From: Spartobacteria bacterium UBA695
GTDB taxonomy: Bacteria; Verrucomicrobiota; Verrucomicrobiia; Chthoniobacterales; Chthoniobacteraceae
Assembly (NCBI GenBank): GCA_002298145.1
Contig: DBMP01000029.1
Coordinates: forward strand, 186,001 to 250,000
Direction of reading: 5' to 3'
DNA length: 64,000 nt
A model generated the notes under the pieces. That model saw only the letters and a program-made list of their open reading frames with translations. It searched no databases and had not been told where the DNA came from. Position numbers and translations under genes: made by a program. This document shows, piece by piece, positions 25,507 through 37,078 of the stretch. Numbering within the stretch: position 1 is the stretch's first letter; each line of letters begins with the position of its first letter.

Positions 25507-26160
25507 ATGAACCGCACATTAACCTTTCTCGCCGCCCTCATCCTCGCCACCACCGCCGTCTACGCCGGAGAGCCGAACCTCGTCCCCAACGCCGACTTCA
25601 GCGCCTCCAACCCGCTGGAGACCTGGCGCATCGACTTCCCCTACGCCGGGCCGTATGCGAAAAACAAGGATTACGTCAAAGTCACCGCCTCCCCAATCCG
25701 CCCGGGCAAATGCGCCCTCCTTGATCTGCCGCCGGGCGTGGCGGGCAACGAGGGAGGTAAAATCGAAAGCGCCTTCATCCCCGCCGAACCGGGAGCCACC
25801 TACCACGTCGAGATCGACTGCCTCACGTGGGACTTCGCCGCCAAAGCCTTCGTCGAAGCCTGGATCGAAGACCCGGCCCCCATCCCCCAGCGCGACAAAT
25901 TCCGCATCCCCGCCATGGACGGCCACCCGCCGCTCCTGACCGTCTACCGCGCCCAGCTGCCCGATCCCAAGGCCAAGAGCAAATCATGGGAAACCATCTC
26001 GCGCGATTTCACCCTACCAGCGACCTTCCGCGTCGGCGGCAAGGATTACGCTCCGCAATTCCTCACGCTAAAGGCCTACACCTACGCCGGGACCCGCGAG
26101 GACGGAAAGTCGTACTTCACCAACTTTCGCTTGATCAAAATCAAGCCCACGCAACCCTGA
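25507..26160 (+). CDS. Secreted protein, carbohydrate-binding-module-like (217 aa)
   Basis: ATG 25507 gives MNRTLTFLAALILATTAVYA, a signal peptide, with the mature N-terminus at GEPNLVPNADFSASNP. The NLVPNADFS opening is typical of beta-sandwich (CBM4/9-like) modules in secreted Verrucomicrobia proteins. Later strands include TYHVEIDCLTWDFAAKAFVE and YTYAGTREDGKSYFTNFRL. Binding to polysaccharide or a surface ligand is inferred. It lies 8 nt after the vWA gene, so it is part of the operon, and it is followed by a 176-nt gap with palindromic repeats. Confidence 0.65.
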   Translation: MNRTLTFLAALILATTAVYAGEPNLVPNADFSASNPLETWRIDFPYAGPYAKNKDYVKVTASPIRPGKCALLDLPPGVAGNEGGKIESAFIPAEPGATYHVEIDCLTWDFAAKAFVEAWIEDPAPIPQRDKFRIPAMDGHPPLLTVYRAQLPDPKAKSKSWETISRDFTLPATFRVGGKDYAPQFLTLKAYTYAGTREDGKSYFTNFRLIKIKPTQP

Positions 26161-26197
26161 TTCCAATGGACTTTCAAGACCTTGCCTTCCCTCTCCT

Positions 26198-26309
26198 CGT
26201 TACGAATCTCCAGATTCGTAACGCCGCTGTCTGGGAATCTCCAGATTCCATAACCCCGCTTCACGAAACAGAGTTTCGCGGGCACCCGCGCGCCCAATCT
26301 GGAGATTGG
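26198..26309. repeat. Cluster of four mini-hairpins (CTCYR-centre family)
   Basis: Four palindromes lie in the gap between operon genes: 26198-26223 (12-bp arms starting CGTTACGAAT), 26234-26249 (GGAAT/ATTCC), 26264-26278 (CGAAA/TTTCG) and 26294-26309 (CCAAT/ATTGG). Centres are CTCCAG, CTCCAG, CAGAG and CTGGAG; the last two are the reverse complements of CTCTG and CTCCAG. The first two form a composite unit that recurs at 50691-50747 (inverted) and 56627-56683. Confidence 0.85.
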
Positions 26310-26336
26310 ACACAAGAGCGCTAGTGTTTATATCCC

Positions 26337-29300
26337 ATGCCCCTCTCCTCCGACCATATCCATGAACGTCTGCGGCAGGCCGCGCGGCGCTACCGCTGGC
26401 TTGGCGCGCTGCGGCATACCCTCTCCGGGGTCGCCTGCGGCCTAGCGCTCATGACCGTCCTGCTGCTGGCCGATTCGCGCTTCCACTTCGGCGGAACGGC
26501 CCGCTGGATCGCCTTTCTGGCAGTCATCCTCCCCGTTCTCGCGGGCATCGCCTACGGCCTTTACACCGCCCTGCCGCGCATCTCCGAGGCCAGCATGGCC
26601 CGGCGCGTCGAAGCCGCCGCCGACGGCTCGCGCAACACGCTGATTTCCGCCGTCCAGTTCGACCGCGAGCTGCCCCTCGGCTCTGCCTTCCGCGAAGCCA
26701 TCTTCCAGGAAATGACCGACCCGTTCCCGCGCGTAAAATGGTCCCTCGTCTTCGACCTGCGCCTCTTCAAGCGCCTCGCCGCCGCCCTCGTCGCGGGCCT
26801 CCTCATCCTGGGCCTCTACGCCGCGCTGCGCCCCCATTACTTCGCCAATTCCGCCGCCCGCATCCTCTTCCCCGCCCGCGCCATCCCGCCGCTCACCCAC
26901 ACCCGCATCGCCACGCTCACCCCGGGCGACACCCGCATCATCAACGGCCGCCCCCTGCGCGTCGCCGCCCGGCTCGAAGGCGAAATCCCCGCCGCCGTCT
27001 GGATCGCCTCGCGCGAAGCAGGCGGCCCGTGGCAGAAAGCCGTCATGGACCGCGAGGTCGGCTCCGACCTCTTCACCTTCGAGTGGAAGGAACTCCACGA
27101 CCCGCTCGCCTACCGCGTCATCGCGGGCGACGCCGTCTCGCCCGTCCACCAAGCCGCCGTTCGCCCGCGCACCGCTCTCATCCACCGCCGCGCGGACATC
27201 CAGGCCCCCGCCTACACCGCCCTTCCCCACGAAACGCGCAAAGACTTCGCCGCCTTGCAGAACCTCCTGCCCGGCAGCCGCGTCACGCTCACCTTCGAGT
27301 TCAACGCCCCGCTGGAAGAACTCCGCACCGACGCCCCATTCGCGCTCACCCGCCTCACCCCCACGCAATGGACCGCCTCGGGCGTGCTCAAGACCAACAC
27401 CCCGCTGCGCCTGCAATGGCACGACACCGACGCCCTCGCCGACAGCGAAGTCATCCAACTGGCCGTCGCGCCCGACGAACCGCCGCGCCTCACCGTCACC
27501 ACGCCGCCCGAAGGCAAAGAAATCGTCGCCACCGCCCAGGACGCGCTCCCCGTCACCTTCCAGGCCACCGACAACTTCGGCCTCGCCACCGTCGCCCTCT
27601 ACCGCTCCACCGACGAGAACCCCGAAGCCGAGCGCCTCGCCGAATGGAAAGAAGCCGCGAACCAAAAAGCCTTCTCCGCCACCTGCAAAATCCCCCTCGC
27701 CAAGTACGCCAAAGAAGGCCGCGTCACCTTCGCGCTGGTCGCCAAGGACAAGAACAACGTCACCGGCCCGGGCGTCACCTGGTCGCGCCCGCTGGTCGTC
27801 ACACTCCGTAATCAAGACCAGGTCGACAAAGCCGGAGCCGAGACCGCCCGCCAAACCTTCAGCGGCCTCGAAGCCCTCATCAAAGCGCAGACCGATCTCC
27901 TCGCGCAAACCCAGGCCGCGTTCAAAGCCCTCGCAGCCACCCCGCCGGGAATCCCCGCCCTGCGCCCGCTGCTCGACCGTCAATCACAGCTCGCCGAGAC
28001 CGCCGAGAAGCTCGCCGCAGACCTCACCGCCGAGCCGCAGACCGCTCTCCGCTCGCTCACCGCCACGGAATTCCCCGCCGCCATCCTCGCCCTGCGCGAC
28101 GCCGCCACCGCCCCCGGCCCGCAACCGGCCGCCCTCGCCCTCACGCAAGCCATCGCGCAAGAATCCGTCATCCTCGCCAAGCTCCAGGGCCTCCTTAAAG
28201 CCGCCGCCGCCGAAGCCGTGAAGGCGAAAATCCAGGACCTCATTTCCGGCGTCGAGGACCTCCTGCGCCGCCAGCGCGAACTCCTCCGCGCCACCGGCCA
28301 GGCCCGTCCCGCCGACGCCGTCCCACTTTCGCAGCGCCAGGACGCCCTGGCCGAAAAAGCCTCCAGCGTTCGCAAAAACCTGGAGCGCGGTTCCCAGGAC
28401 GCCACCTCGGGCGACGCCGATTTCCGCGACCGCCTCGCCAAAGCCGCCGCGGCCTTCAAGGAAGCCGCCATTTACGAAAAAATGCTCACCGCCTCCGAGC
28501 AGCTTCAGGCCCAGGCTTTCCCCGCCGCCGTCCCGATCCAGCAGGAAGTCGTCGCCCGCCTCGCCAAGCTCGCCGAATCGCTCAACCAATGGCAAATCGC
28601 CGCCGCCAAGCACGAAGCCGAGGCGCTCAAAGCACAAGCGCGGGACCTCACCGATAAACTAAAAGCGCTCGCTGAGCTTCAAAAAGGCGTCATCGAAAAA
28701 AGCAAAGAACTTTCCCGCAAAGGCGACGCCCGCCCCGAGGACGCCGCCACCGCCGACGCCCTGAAAAAAGCCCGCGACCAAGTCGCCCAAACCGTCGAGC
28801 AAATGCTCACCGACGCCCACCTCTTCCCCGACATCAAGCCCTACAACGAACTGCGCGGCGAGCTGACGCAAATCTACGAGGATGTGATTCAGCAAGACAA
28901 AGAAGAGGCCATGGCCGGCAAGCTCAAAGCCACCGAAATCGCCGTACAAAAAGAAGAAAGCCTCCTCAAGGACATCGAAAAAACCAAGCAAATCGCCGAA
29001 GACCTCGAAATGTGGCTCCCGAACAAAAACGACGCCGAGAAATGGCTCTGCGAGAACTTCGACAAAACTGAGATGCCCGACATCCCCAACCTCCCCCTCC
29101 CCGACGCCTTCGAAGACCTCGTGGGCGACCTCCTCACCGAGCAACAGGGCCTGGAGCAGGAAGCCATGGACGCCGCCTCCAACCAGGCGCTCGCCCAGGC
29201 GCAGCAAGGCTGGGGGGTGGCCGACGGCCCCATGCCCGGCTTCAGCGCCCAGGGCAAATCCGGCAACACCCGCCCCAACCAGAACGAGCAAAATGGCCGT

Positions 29301-29909
29301 TCCAGCGGCGGCCGCGAGGGGATGAGCAACGGCGAAATGGTCGGCACCACCGCCAGCAACCTTGAAGGCTCCAAAACCAAAACCCGCCGCACCAACGACC
29401 CCATGGGCCAGGGCCACATCGAGGACAACGGAGGCATCCAGCCCGCGCGCGCCACCGGCGGCGGCAAGTCCGGCGGCTTCAGCGACCGCAACGGCATGGA
29501 CGGCAACGCCCCCCTGCGCGCCACCAACGCCCCGCGCATGGCCGCCAACGACGCGCTCGCAGTAAAAGAAGCGCTCCTCTCGGAAAAAACCTCTAAAATG
29601 TACGCCCAAGCCAGCCTGCTCTACCTCAAGGCCCGGGGCCTGCCCGGCGTCGCCCGGCTCATGGACGAATCCCAGGCCGCGCTGAAAGAAGGCCGCCTGG
29701 AGGACTTTCGCAACCTGCACCAGCGCATCGTCACACAGCTCAAAGAAGTGCAGGGAGCCGTCGTCTCCGGCAACGCCTCGCCCCTCACCGGAGGCGACCG
29801 CGTGCAATCCCGCGAAAAAGCCCTCCTCGGCGGCGACGAAGGCCAGGCTCCGCCCCCCTACCAGAAAGCCGTCATCGACTATTACCGTTCCATCCAGGAC
29901 GAAAAATGA
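26337..29909 (+). CDS. Large DUF4175-like membrane protein with coiled coils (1190 aa)
   Basis: The N-terminus has three membrane helices (about 24-44, 51-74, 138-160). A long periplasmic beta-rich region contains Ig-like segments, for example PPRLTVTTPPEGKEIV near 381-396. An extended helical part follows from about 490 to 940 with many Ala/Lys/Glu heptads (KLKALAELQKGVIEKSKELS). The C-terminus is Gly/Asn-rich and disordered (about 945-1060), then helical. This matches the DUF4175-like giant proteins found in MoxR clusters. It overlaps the next start (ATGA, 29906-29909). The role may be an envelope-spanning scaffold; no enzyme motif is seen. Confidence 0.7.
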   Translation: MPLSSDHIHERLRQAARRYRWLGALRHTLSGVACGLALMTVLLLADSRFHFGGTARWIAFLAVILPVLAGIAYGLYTALPRISEASMARRVEAAADGSRNTLISAVQFDRELPLGSAFREAIFQEMTDPFPRVKWSLVFDLRLFKRLAAALVAGLLILGLYAALRPHYFANSAARILFPARAIPPLTHTRIATLTPGDTRIINGRPLRVAARLEGEIPAAVWIASREAGGPWQKAVMDREVGSDLFTFEWKELHDPLAYRVIAGDAVSPVHQAAVRPRTALIHRRADIQAPAYTALPHETRKDFAALQNLLPGSRVTLTFEFNAPLEELRTDAPFALTRLTPTQWTASGVLKTNTPLRLQWHDTDALADSEVIQLAVAPDEPPRLTVTTPPEGKEIVATAQDALPVTFQATDNFGLATVALYRSTDENPEAERLAEWKEAANQKAFSATCKIPLAKYAKEGRVTFALVAKDKNNVTGPGVTWSRPLVVTLRNQDQVDKAGAETARQTFSGLEALIKAQTDLLAQTQAAFKALAATPPGIPALRPLLDRQSQLAETAEKLAADLTAEPQTALRSLTATEFPAAILALRDAATAPGPQPAALALTQAIAQESVILAKLQGLLKAAAAEAVKAKIQDLISGVEDLLRRQRELLRATGQARPADAVPLSQRQDALAEKASSVRKNLERGSQDATSGDADFRDRLAKAAAAFKEAAIYEKMLTASEQLQAQAFPAAVPIQQEVVARLAKLAESLNQWQIAAAKHEAEALKAQARDLTDKLKALAELQKGVIEKSKELSRKGDARPEDAATADALKKARDQVAQTVEQMLTDAHLFPDIKPYNELRGELTQIYEDVIQQDKEEAMAGKLKATEIAVQKEESLLKDIEKTKQIAEDLEMWLPNKNDAEKWLCENFDKTEMPDIPNLPLPDAFEDLVGDLLTEQQGLEQEAMDAASNQALAQAQQGWGVADGPMPGFSAQGKSGNTRPNQNEQNGRSSGGREGMSNGEMVGTTASNLEGSKTKTRRTNDPMGQGHIEDNGGIQPARATGGGKSGGFSDRNGMDGNAPLRATNAPRMAANDALAVKEALLSEKTSKMYAQASLLYLKARGLPGVARLMDESQAALKEGRLEDFRNLHQRIVTQLKEVQGAVVSGNASPLTGGDRVQSREKALLGGDEGQAPPPYQKAVIDYYRSIQDEK

Positions 29910-32035
29910 GAACCCTCTTCCAGCTGATTTACCCGCTCCTTTTCCTCGCGCTACCGGCTTTCGCGGATCCCTCGCCAACGCCCGAGCCCGCCGCCAGCGC
30001 CACCCCCGAGCCCTCGGCCACACCGACACCCCTTCCCGCCCCGGCGGCCCCAAACTGGACCGTCTACGACGCCCCCTACCGCATCGGCCTCAAGCTCAAA
30101 GCCGCGCCGCAGCTCCCCGAAGCAGGCGTCGAAATCAACCTCCCGGAACTCGGCCTCACCCGGCCCGACCTCGCCGACGTCGTCCTCATCGACAAAGACG
30201 GCAAGCCCCAGCCCCTCGCCCGGCTCGGCCTGCGCCCCGGCGGCCGCATCCTCCTCCTGGCCCAGACCCTCACCCCGGATACCCAGTATTACCTCTACTT
30301 CGGCGGCACCCAGCCCCGCACCTCCCCCTCGTGGTCCCCCAAGGTCAGCCTGCTCATGGAAACGCGCCCCGCGCCGAAGGACCTGAAATTCGATTCCCTC
30401 CAAAGCCTCAAAACCGCCTGGGCGCAATCCCCCGAGCCCCCCGGGGCCGGATTCGTCCCCGTCATCTACCACGGCGGCAACCCCTTCGGCCCCAACGCCA
30501 ACTACCTCACCCGCTACACCGGCTACCTCAATCTCCCCGCCGCCCGCGACATCACCTTCTACACCCTCTCCTCGGACTGCTCGTTTGTCGTCGTCAACGG
30601 CCAGGCTGACTTCGGCTGGCCCGGCCAGCACGGCGCTTACGCCGAACCCAAGAACGTCGTTAAGAAAACTGTCTCCTGCCCGCAGGGCCTCGTTAAGATT
30701 GAGTATTACGCCGCCAAAGGCCCCAACGACAGCGAGGCCCGCCTCGGCGCGGCCACCGTCCTCGGCTGGCAAAAACCCGACGCCACCTTCGAAGCCATCC
30801 CGCAGGACACCTGGGTCCACCCCGGCACCAGCAGCCCCGGCGCGCTTCAAACCCGCGAGAACCGCTTCATCCCCACCCCCCGGGCCAGCGTGGAAACCTT
30901 CTGCGCAAACAACGGCCTGTGGTTCTACGAAACCAAATTCGCCCTGACCATCCCGCAGGCCATCAAGACCGGCACCGCCACGTGGGAATTTCCCGACGGC
31001 GCGACCGTCACCGGCACCGCTTTTTCCCGACTGCTCGTCGGCGCTGATTCGCAGACCGTACGCTGCAAATGGACCGCCGACGGCGCGACGTTGAGCCTCC
31101 CCCTGCGCATCGACATCCCCGAGCGCCTCCAGCGCGCCTCCATCAACAGCGCGCCCGAGCTGCGCCGCTACCTCGACCGCATCAACGAAGAGGCCGCCTA
31201 CAAAATCAAGCCCGAAGCCGCCCGCCCGCGCCTCGCCTTCCTCGCCGACTTCGGCACGGACGCCGAGATCGCCCGCTACGCCGAGCAAGTCCCGCGCGAA
31301 GGCGAAGCCGACCCGCTCTGGTTCTCGGCCCAGCTCGCCCGCATCCGCACCCAGGCCGAGACCGACGCCCCCGGAGCCCGTCAAGCCCTCGGCACCCTGC
31401 TGCAAACCCTCCAGCCCGCCACCGTCACGCTATTCGGCGCGCAAATCGCCGCCACGGAAATGGATCTCCTCGTGTACGTCCTGCGCGATCCCAACGCCTT
31501 CGGCCGCCTCGACCAGCTCGCCTTCATCAACCGCGCCGACGCCGACCTCACCCGCACCGTGAAAATCCGCATCGGCGATCTCCACCGCCTACTGGGTCAT
31601 ACCAAGGAAGCCATTGACCAATACCAGACCCTCACGCCGCCGAAAAAAGACCCCGCCCTCGCCGTCAAAGACAGCGCCGCCTCGCTCGCCATCCGCGACC
31701 TCCTCGCAACCGGCTTCATCCGCGAGGCCCAGACCAAGCTCCTCGAATGGGAACGGCGGCGGCCGATGAGCAAATATGACAGCGACTTCCTCCTCCTGCG
31801 CGCCCGCGTCTGGATCGAGATGGGCCGCTGGGCCGAGGCGAAAACCGAGCTCGAATCCTTCCAGAAACTCCAGCCCGACCACCCCTTCCAGCTCGATGCC
31901 CAGTTCTACCTCGCCCGCATCCTCTTCGAGCAAGGCCAAAAGGACGAAGCGCGAAAAACCTGGACCGCCTTCGCCGCCGCCTACCCGCGCCACCCCCTCG
32001 CAGGTGAGGCAAAAAAATGGGCCGCCAAACCATGA
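29906..32035 (+). CDS. Secreted PA14-like and TPR protein (709 aa)
   Basis: A signal peptide (MRTLFQLIYPLLFLALPAFA) is followed by a Pro/Thr/Ala linker (residues 22-50) and a beta-sandwich with NYLTRYTGYLNLPAARDITF then YTLSSDCSFVVVNGQADFG. This is the pattern of PA14-like glycan-binding domains (about 190-275). The C-terminal 250 residues are helical with TPR-like units (RIGDLHRLLGHTKEAIDQYQ, ARVWIEMGRWAEAKTELESF, YLARILFEQGQKDEARKTW). A periplasmic adaptor that holds carbohydrate or protein ligands is inferred. It overlaps the next gene by ATGA at 32032-32035. Confidence 0.65.
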   Translation: MRTLFQLIYPLLFLALPAFADPSPTPEPAASATPEPSATPTPLPAPAAPNWTVYDAPYRIGLKLKAAPQLPEAGVEINLPELGLTRPDLADVVLIDKDGKPQPLARLGLRPGGRILLLAQTLTPDTQYYLYFGGTQPRTSPSWSPKVSLLMETRPAPKDLKFDSLQSLKTAWAQSPEPPGAGFVPVIYHGGNPFGPNANYLTRYTGYLNLPAARDITFYTLSSDCSFVVVNGQADFGWPGQHGAYAEPKNVVKKTVSCPQGLVKIEYYAAKGPNDSEARLGAATVLGWQKPDATFEAIPQDTWVHPGTSSPGALQTRENRFIPTPRASVETFCANNGLWFYETKFALTIPQAIKTGTATWEFPDGATVTGTAFSRLLVGADSQTVRCKWTADGATLSLPLRIDIPERLQRASINSAPELRRYLDRINEEAAYKIKPEAARPRLAFLADFGTDAEIARYAEQVPREGEADPLWFSAQLARIRTQAETDAPGARQALGTLLQTLQPATVTLFGAQIAATEMDLLVYVLRDPNAFGRLDQLAFINRADADLTRTVKIRIGDLHRLLGHTKEAIDQYQTLTPPKKDPALAVKDSAASLAIRDLLATGFIREAQTKLLEWERRRPMSKYDSDFLLLRARVWIEMGRWAEAKTELESFQKLQPDHPFQLDAQFYLARILFEQGQKDEARKTWTAFAAAYPRHPLAGEAKKWAAKP

Positions 32036-32715
32036 AAACCCTCATCCTCACCCTCTGCGCCTACCTCGTCACCGCTGGTTGCGCCCTGGCCCAGGCAGGC
32101 CGCATCTACACCCAGCCCAGCCCGTCCGACACCGGGGCCATCGCCGGAAAAACCTCCGGCGAACTGACTCACGCCGTCGCCGTCGAGCACGACCGCGAGC
32201 GCGTCTACCTCGCCACCCTTTCAGACAGTGGCCGCGCCTTCCGCTTCGAGCACCTCCCCGTCGGAAGGTATGATCTGGTATTATTTTCAAAAACCGGTCC
32301 CATCGCCGAAGGCCTCGCGCTCGGCGCGCCCGCCACGCTCCCCGAAGCCTCCACCAAGCACCTCGCCGAGCGCGTCAACGCCGCCGACAGCTTCTTCAAT
32401 CAAGCCACCGTCCACCGCCTGGGCCTCTCCGAAGACGGCGACACCGTGCTCGCACTCGTGGAACGCTACCGGGCCAACAACGTCCTGAAACAATCCGGCG
32501 ACGCCCTGGGGCAGCTCGTGCGGCGCTTTGAAATCATCGAATTCACCCGCGCCGAGGACGATTGGCAGCTCACCACCACGCGCCACCTTTACCGCGAGGG
32601 CGAACCAATCCCCGAGCAGCCCGATTTTCGCAAAACCGTCCCACTCCCCGCGCTTGGCGGGGTGCGCGTCATTACCAACCTCAAAGACTTGGGCGACATC
32701 GCCCTTCCAAAATAG
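32032..32715 (+). CDS. Small secreted operon protein (227 aa)
   Basis: I start at ATG 32032 in the ATGA overlap. The leader MKTLILTLCAYLVTAGCALA can be cut as a signal peptide, and the Cys at residue 17 (TAGC) makes a lipoprotein possible. The mature part includes FRFEHLPVGRYDLVLFSKTG, a strand pattern of carboxypeptidase-regulatory or transthyretin-like domains, and then a mainly helical half. Function unknown. It is 10 nt upstream of the FHA-MoxR gene. Confidence 0.6.
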   Translation: MKTLILTLCAYLVTAGCALAQAGRIYTQPSPSDTGAIAGKTSGELTHAVAVEHDRERVYLATLSDSGRAFRFEHLPVGRYDLVLFSKTGPIAEGLALGAPATLPEASTKHLAERVNAADSFFNQATVHRLGLSEDGDTVLALVERYRANNVLKQSGDALGQLVRRFEIIEFTRAEDDWQLTTTRHLYREGEPIPEQPDFRKTVPLPALGGVRVITNLKDLGDIALPK

Positions 32716-32725
32716 ACTAGTTGTT

Positions 32726-34059
<1,334 letters not shown>

Positions 34060-34063
<4 letters not shown>

Positions 34064-35175
34064 AGCCCCAACGCCGCCCAGATCGCATCAGCCGCCCGGT
34101 GGGCCGCTCCGCCAGAGCCGAGGCCACGGATCACCTCGCGAAATTCCGCCTGCTGCGCCGCCCGTTTTTCCGGGAGGTTCAGGAAACTGAGCAGCTCATC
34201 GGCAATCACCGCGGGCCGGGCATCGTGCTGGAGAAATTCCCGCACAATCTCCCGCCCCGCGAGGATATTCGAGATCCCCAGGAACGGCACGCGCACCAGC
34301 CACTTGCCAATAATCCAAGTAAAGGCCGCCACGCTATAAACCAGCACAAACGGCAATTCAAAATAAGTCGCCTCCAGCGTCGCCGTGCCGGAGGTCACGA
34401 CCCCGACCGTCGCCCGGTTCATCAGCGAATGCGCCGTGGCCACGGTAATCCTCACATCGGCGCCACCCCCCATCTCGCGCATCATCGCCGCCAGCGGCTC
34501 GCTCGCAGCAGCGGCTTCGAAGCGCAGCTCCGGCCGCGCCTGGCGCAGATGCTCCAGCGTTTGCAGCATGATCGGGAAAATCCGCGTCACTTCCTTCTTC
34601 CGGCTTCCGGGAAAAAGCCCCACCAGATTTTCCTCACGCGGCTCGCGCCCCTTGTCAGCCGCCAGCGCATCCAACAGCGGATGCCCCACGAACACCGTCT
34701 TGAGCCCCGATTTTTCGTATAGCGCCTTCTCGAACGGGAAAAGGCAAAGCATCAAATCGAGATCGCGCGCCATTTCCGGAATGCGCCGCCGGTTCCACGC
34801 CCAGACCTGCGGGCTAACGTAGTAGAACAGCTTCACCGCCGGGTTGCGCTTCCGGATCGCCTTGGCCAAGCGCAGATTAAAGCCTGGGTAGTCGATAAAC
34901 AGCACCGCGTCGGGCTTGCGCTCGTCGATCTCCGCGAGCATCTGATCCAGTTTGCGCCGGAAATATGGATATTTCTTAATCACATCCCATATCCCGAGCA
35001 CCGCCTCGCCGCTCCAGTCCTCGATCACCGGGGCGAGCGCCTGCATCTTCGGACCGCCCGCGCCGAGATACTCCACCGCGCCGCCCTTTTCCAACGCCAG
35101 CGCGGAGAGGCATTTCATCACCTCCGCCGCCCGCGCGTCGCCGCTCGCTTCGCCCGCTATCAGGTAGAGTTTCAT
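34060..35175 (-). CDS. lpxB: Lipid-A-disaccharide synthase
   Basis: A 371-aa GT19 enzyme that joins UDP-2,3-diacylglucosamine with lipid X to form the lipid A disaccharide at the inner membrane. Signature segments are LIAGEASGDARAAEV at residues 5-19, FIDYPGFNLRLAKAI near 94-108, YYVSPQVWAWNRRRIPEM, and GLFPGSRKKEVTRIFP near 187-202. GTATLEATYFELPFVLVYS supplies the donor-site Glu/Thr pattern. Its presence shows that the host makes lipid A. It ends the three-gene minus-strand unit lpxI-oxidoreductase-lpxB, 41 nt after its upstream neighbour. Confidence 0.95.
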
Positions 35176-35216
35176 CCGGTTTGCGCTTATTTGCGCCGTA
35201 TTGCGGTTAAAAAAAC

Positions 35217-36149
35217 CTACGCCTTGACCCCAGCCGCTTCAATCTGGTGCGTGATCTGGATCGCCAGTTCCAGCGCGGCGGCTCCCTCGGCCCCGGTTAC
35301 TTTTGGCGCAACCCCGGCCTGGGCACACTGCACGAACGACGCAATCTCGCGCTTGAGCGGCTCATCTTTTTCGATCTCCACTTCCTCGCGAATGATCCGC
35401 CCGCCCTCCAGGCGCTGCATCTCGCCCGTCTGGTTTTGGTAATCGAGCGAAAGATAGGCATTGTGCTGAAAAACGCGGATCTTGCGCATCTTTTCCGGGC
35501 TGATCCGGCTCGCCGTGAGGTTCGCCACACAGCCGTTTTCAAACCGGATGCGCGCATTGGCGATGTCCTCCCCTTTGCTCAATACCGGGATACCCACCGC
35601 GTCCACGGAAACGACCTTCGAGCGCACGAGATGGAGCACGATTTCGAGATCGTGAATCATCAGATCGAGCACCACGCCGATTTCAATGCTCCGGTTCGGG
35701 TAAGGCGAAAGGCGGTGGGACTCGATAAACCGGGCATCCGTGAGCCGGGCCTCCAGCGCGCTCAGCACCGGGTTGAACCGCTCGATGTGGCCCACTTGCA
35801 GGACGAGCCCCGTCCGTTTGGCCAGCTCGGAGAGCGCTTTGGCGTCGGCGGTCTTGTCTGTGATCGGCTTTTCCACCAGGCAGTGCTTGCCCGCTTCGAG
35901 CAGCGTCTTGGCGACGGGGAAATGCGTTGGCGTCGGCGTGGCGATCGTCGCCGCGTCCACCAGCGTTGCGAATTCGTCGAGCGAACTCACCGCGCGCACG
36001 CCCAGCTTCGCACCAATCTCGGCGGCTGTGGCCGGGTTGGCATCGTAAATCGCCGCGAACTCAACATCGGGAAGCTCCGAAACAATTCGCGCATGGTTTT
36101 TACCGATGGACCCGGTACCGACAACTCCGACTCTGAATTTAGGCGTCAT
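35217..36149 (-). CDS. Gfo/Idh/MocA oxidoreductase in the lipid A cluster
   Basis: A 310-aa NAD(P)-dependent sugar dehydrogenase. The Rossmann motif GVVGTGSIGKNHA lies at residues 8-20 and the family motif EKPITDKTADAK near 93-104, with catalytic Lys in EKP. Placed between lpxI and lpxB, it is of the type often seen in lipid A clusters and may oxidise a UDP-amino sugar such as UDP-GlcNAc C3 (GnnA-like). No aminotransferase partner (GnnB) is adjacent, so the substrate remains uncertain. Confidence 0.85.
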   Translation of the reverse strand: MTPKFRVGVVGTGSIGKNHARIVSELPDVEFAAIYDANPATAAEIGAKLGVRAVSSLDEFATLVDAATIATPTPTHFPVAKTLLEAGKHCLVEKPITDKTADAKALSELAKRTGLVLQVGHIERFNPVLSALEARLTDARFIESHRLSPYPNRSIEIGVVLDLMIHDLEIVLHLVRSKVVSVDAVGIPVLSKGEDIANARIRFENGCVANLTASRISPEKMRKIRVFQHNAYLSLDYQNQTGEMQRLEGGRIIREEVEIEKDEPLKREIASFVQCAQAGVAPKVTGAEGAAALELAIQITHQIEAAGVKA

Positions 36150-36176
36150 GGAATAATACTTTGGAAAATAGAAAAA

Positions 36177-37016
36177 CTAGAACTTCTCGGGATCGAACCC
36201 GAAGAGCGTGATTTGATGTTGCGCGGCCATTTCCCGCACGCGTTCGCGCTCCATTACGAGCGTGCGCCCGGCCTCGACCGCGATGACCCGGATGTGTGCC
36301 TCCGCGGCGGTCTCCAGCGTGGCGGGGCCGATCACCGGCACGTCGAAGCGAAAATCCTGGTTTGGCTTGGAAACCTTCACGACCACGCTGCCGCCCTTGC
36401 CCAGCTCGCCACCGCGCCGGATCGTGGCATTCGTGCCGTCGAACCCCTCCACCGCCAACACCGTACCGCCCTTGACCACCACCGTCTGCCCAATGTCGAG
36501 GCGGCTCACGTCCTTGGCGATCTTGAAGCCGAAATGCACATCCCCCTCCTCCTTGCGCGCGAGCCTCGGCCCGGCGAAAACCCCGCTCCCGGCCAGGTGC
36601 TCGTCCATGAACGTCGTAGCCAGCAGAAGCTCCACCCCCGCCTTGGCCAGTTCATCGCCGATCGCACCGAAAATCGTCTCCGCGTTGCGCTCCTTGAGCC
36701 GCGCCAGCACCAGGAAGGCCTTCAAATCCGGCCGCAGGCTAAAGAGATTGCTCGGCGCGATCTGCCCGGCCATCACAGCGTGCCCGATGCCGCGCGAAGC
36801 GAACGTCTTAATCATCCGCCCGAGCTGCCCCACGCGCATCCACTCGATCTCATCCACCTCGCGGGCCAGGTCCGGGTTGGTCTCCCCCTCGAACGCGGCG
36901 GCCACGATGCGGCGCACCCCGGCGGCCCGCGCGGCCTTGACCATGGCGAAAGGATACACGCCGTTTCCGGCAATAAGGCCGAGGGAATCGATGGAATTGG
37001 AGGTCGGGTGGGTCAC
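36177..37016 (-). CDS. lpxI: UDP-2,3-diacylglucosamine pyrophosphatase, LpxI type
   Basis: The 279-aa protein is the LpxI (DUF1009) enzyme, which makes lipid X from UDP-2,3-diacylglucosamine in bacteria lacking LpxH. Segments LGLIAGNGVYPFAMVKAAR at residues 13-31, WMRVGQLGRMIKTFASRGI, and VDVPVIGPATLE-like (FRFDVPVIGPATLETAAEA) are characteristic. Metal-binding acidic residues are spread through the C-terminal domain. It is the first gene of the lpxI-oxidoreductase-lpxB unit and starts 62 nt from the divergent photolyase gene, so the short gap must hold both promoters. Confidence 0.9.
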   Translation of the reverse strand: MTHPTSNSIDSLGLIAGNGVYPFAMVKAARAAGVRRIVAAAFEGETNPDLAREVDEIEWMRVGQLGRMIKTFASRGIGHAVMAGQIAPSNLFSLRPDLKAFLVLARLKERNAETIFGAIGDELAKAGVELLLATTFMDEHLAGSGVFAGPRLARKEEGDVHFGFKIAKDVSRLDIGQTVVVKGGTVLAVEGFDGTNATIRRGGELGKGGSVVVKVSKPNQDFRFDVPVIGPATLETAAEAHIRVIAVEAGRTLVMERERVREMAAQHQITLFGFDPEKF

Positions 37017-37078
37017 GGGAAGAAAAATCCCAGTATACGGGGGGCATTATCCATGGCAAACTTGAAAAAGAGGTCCAA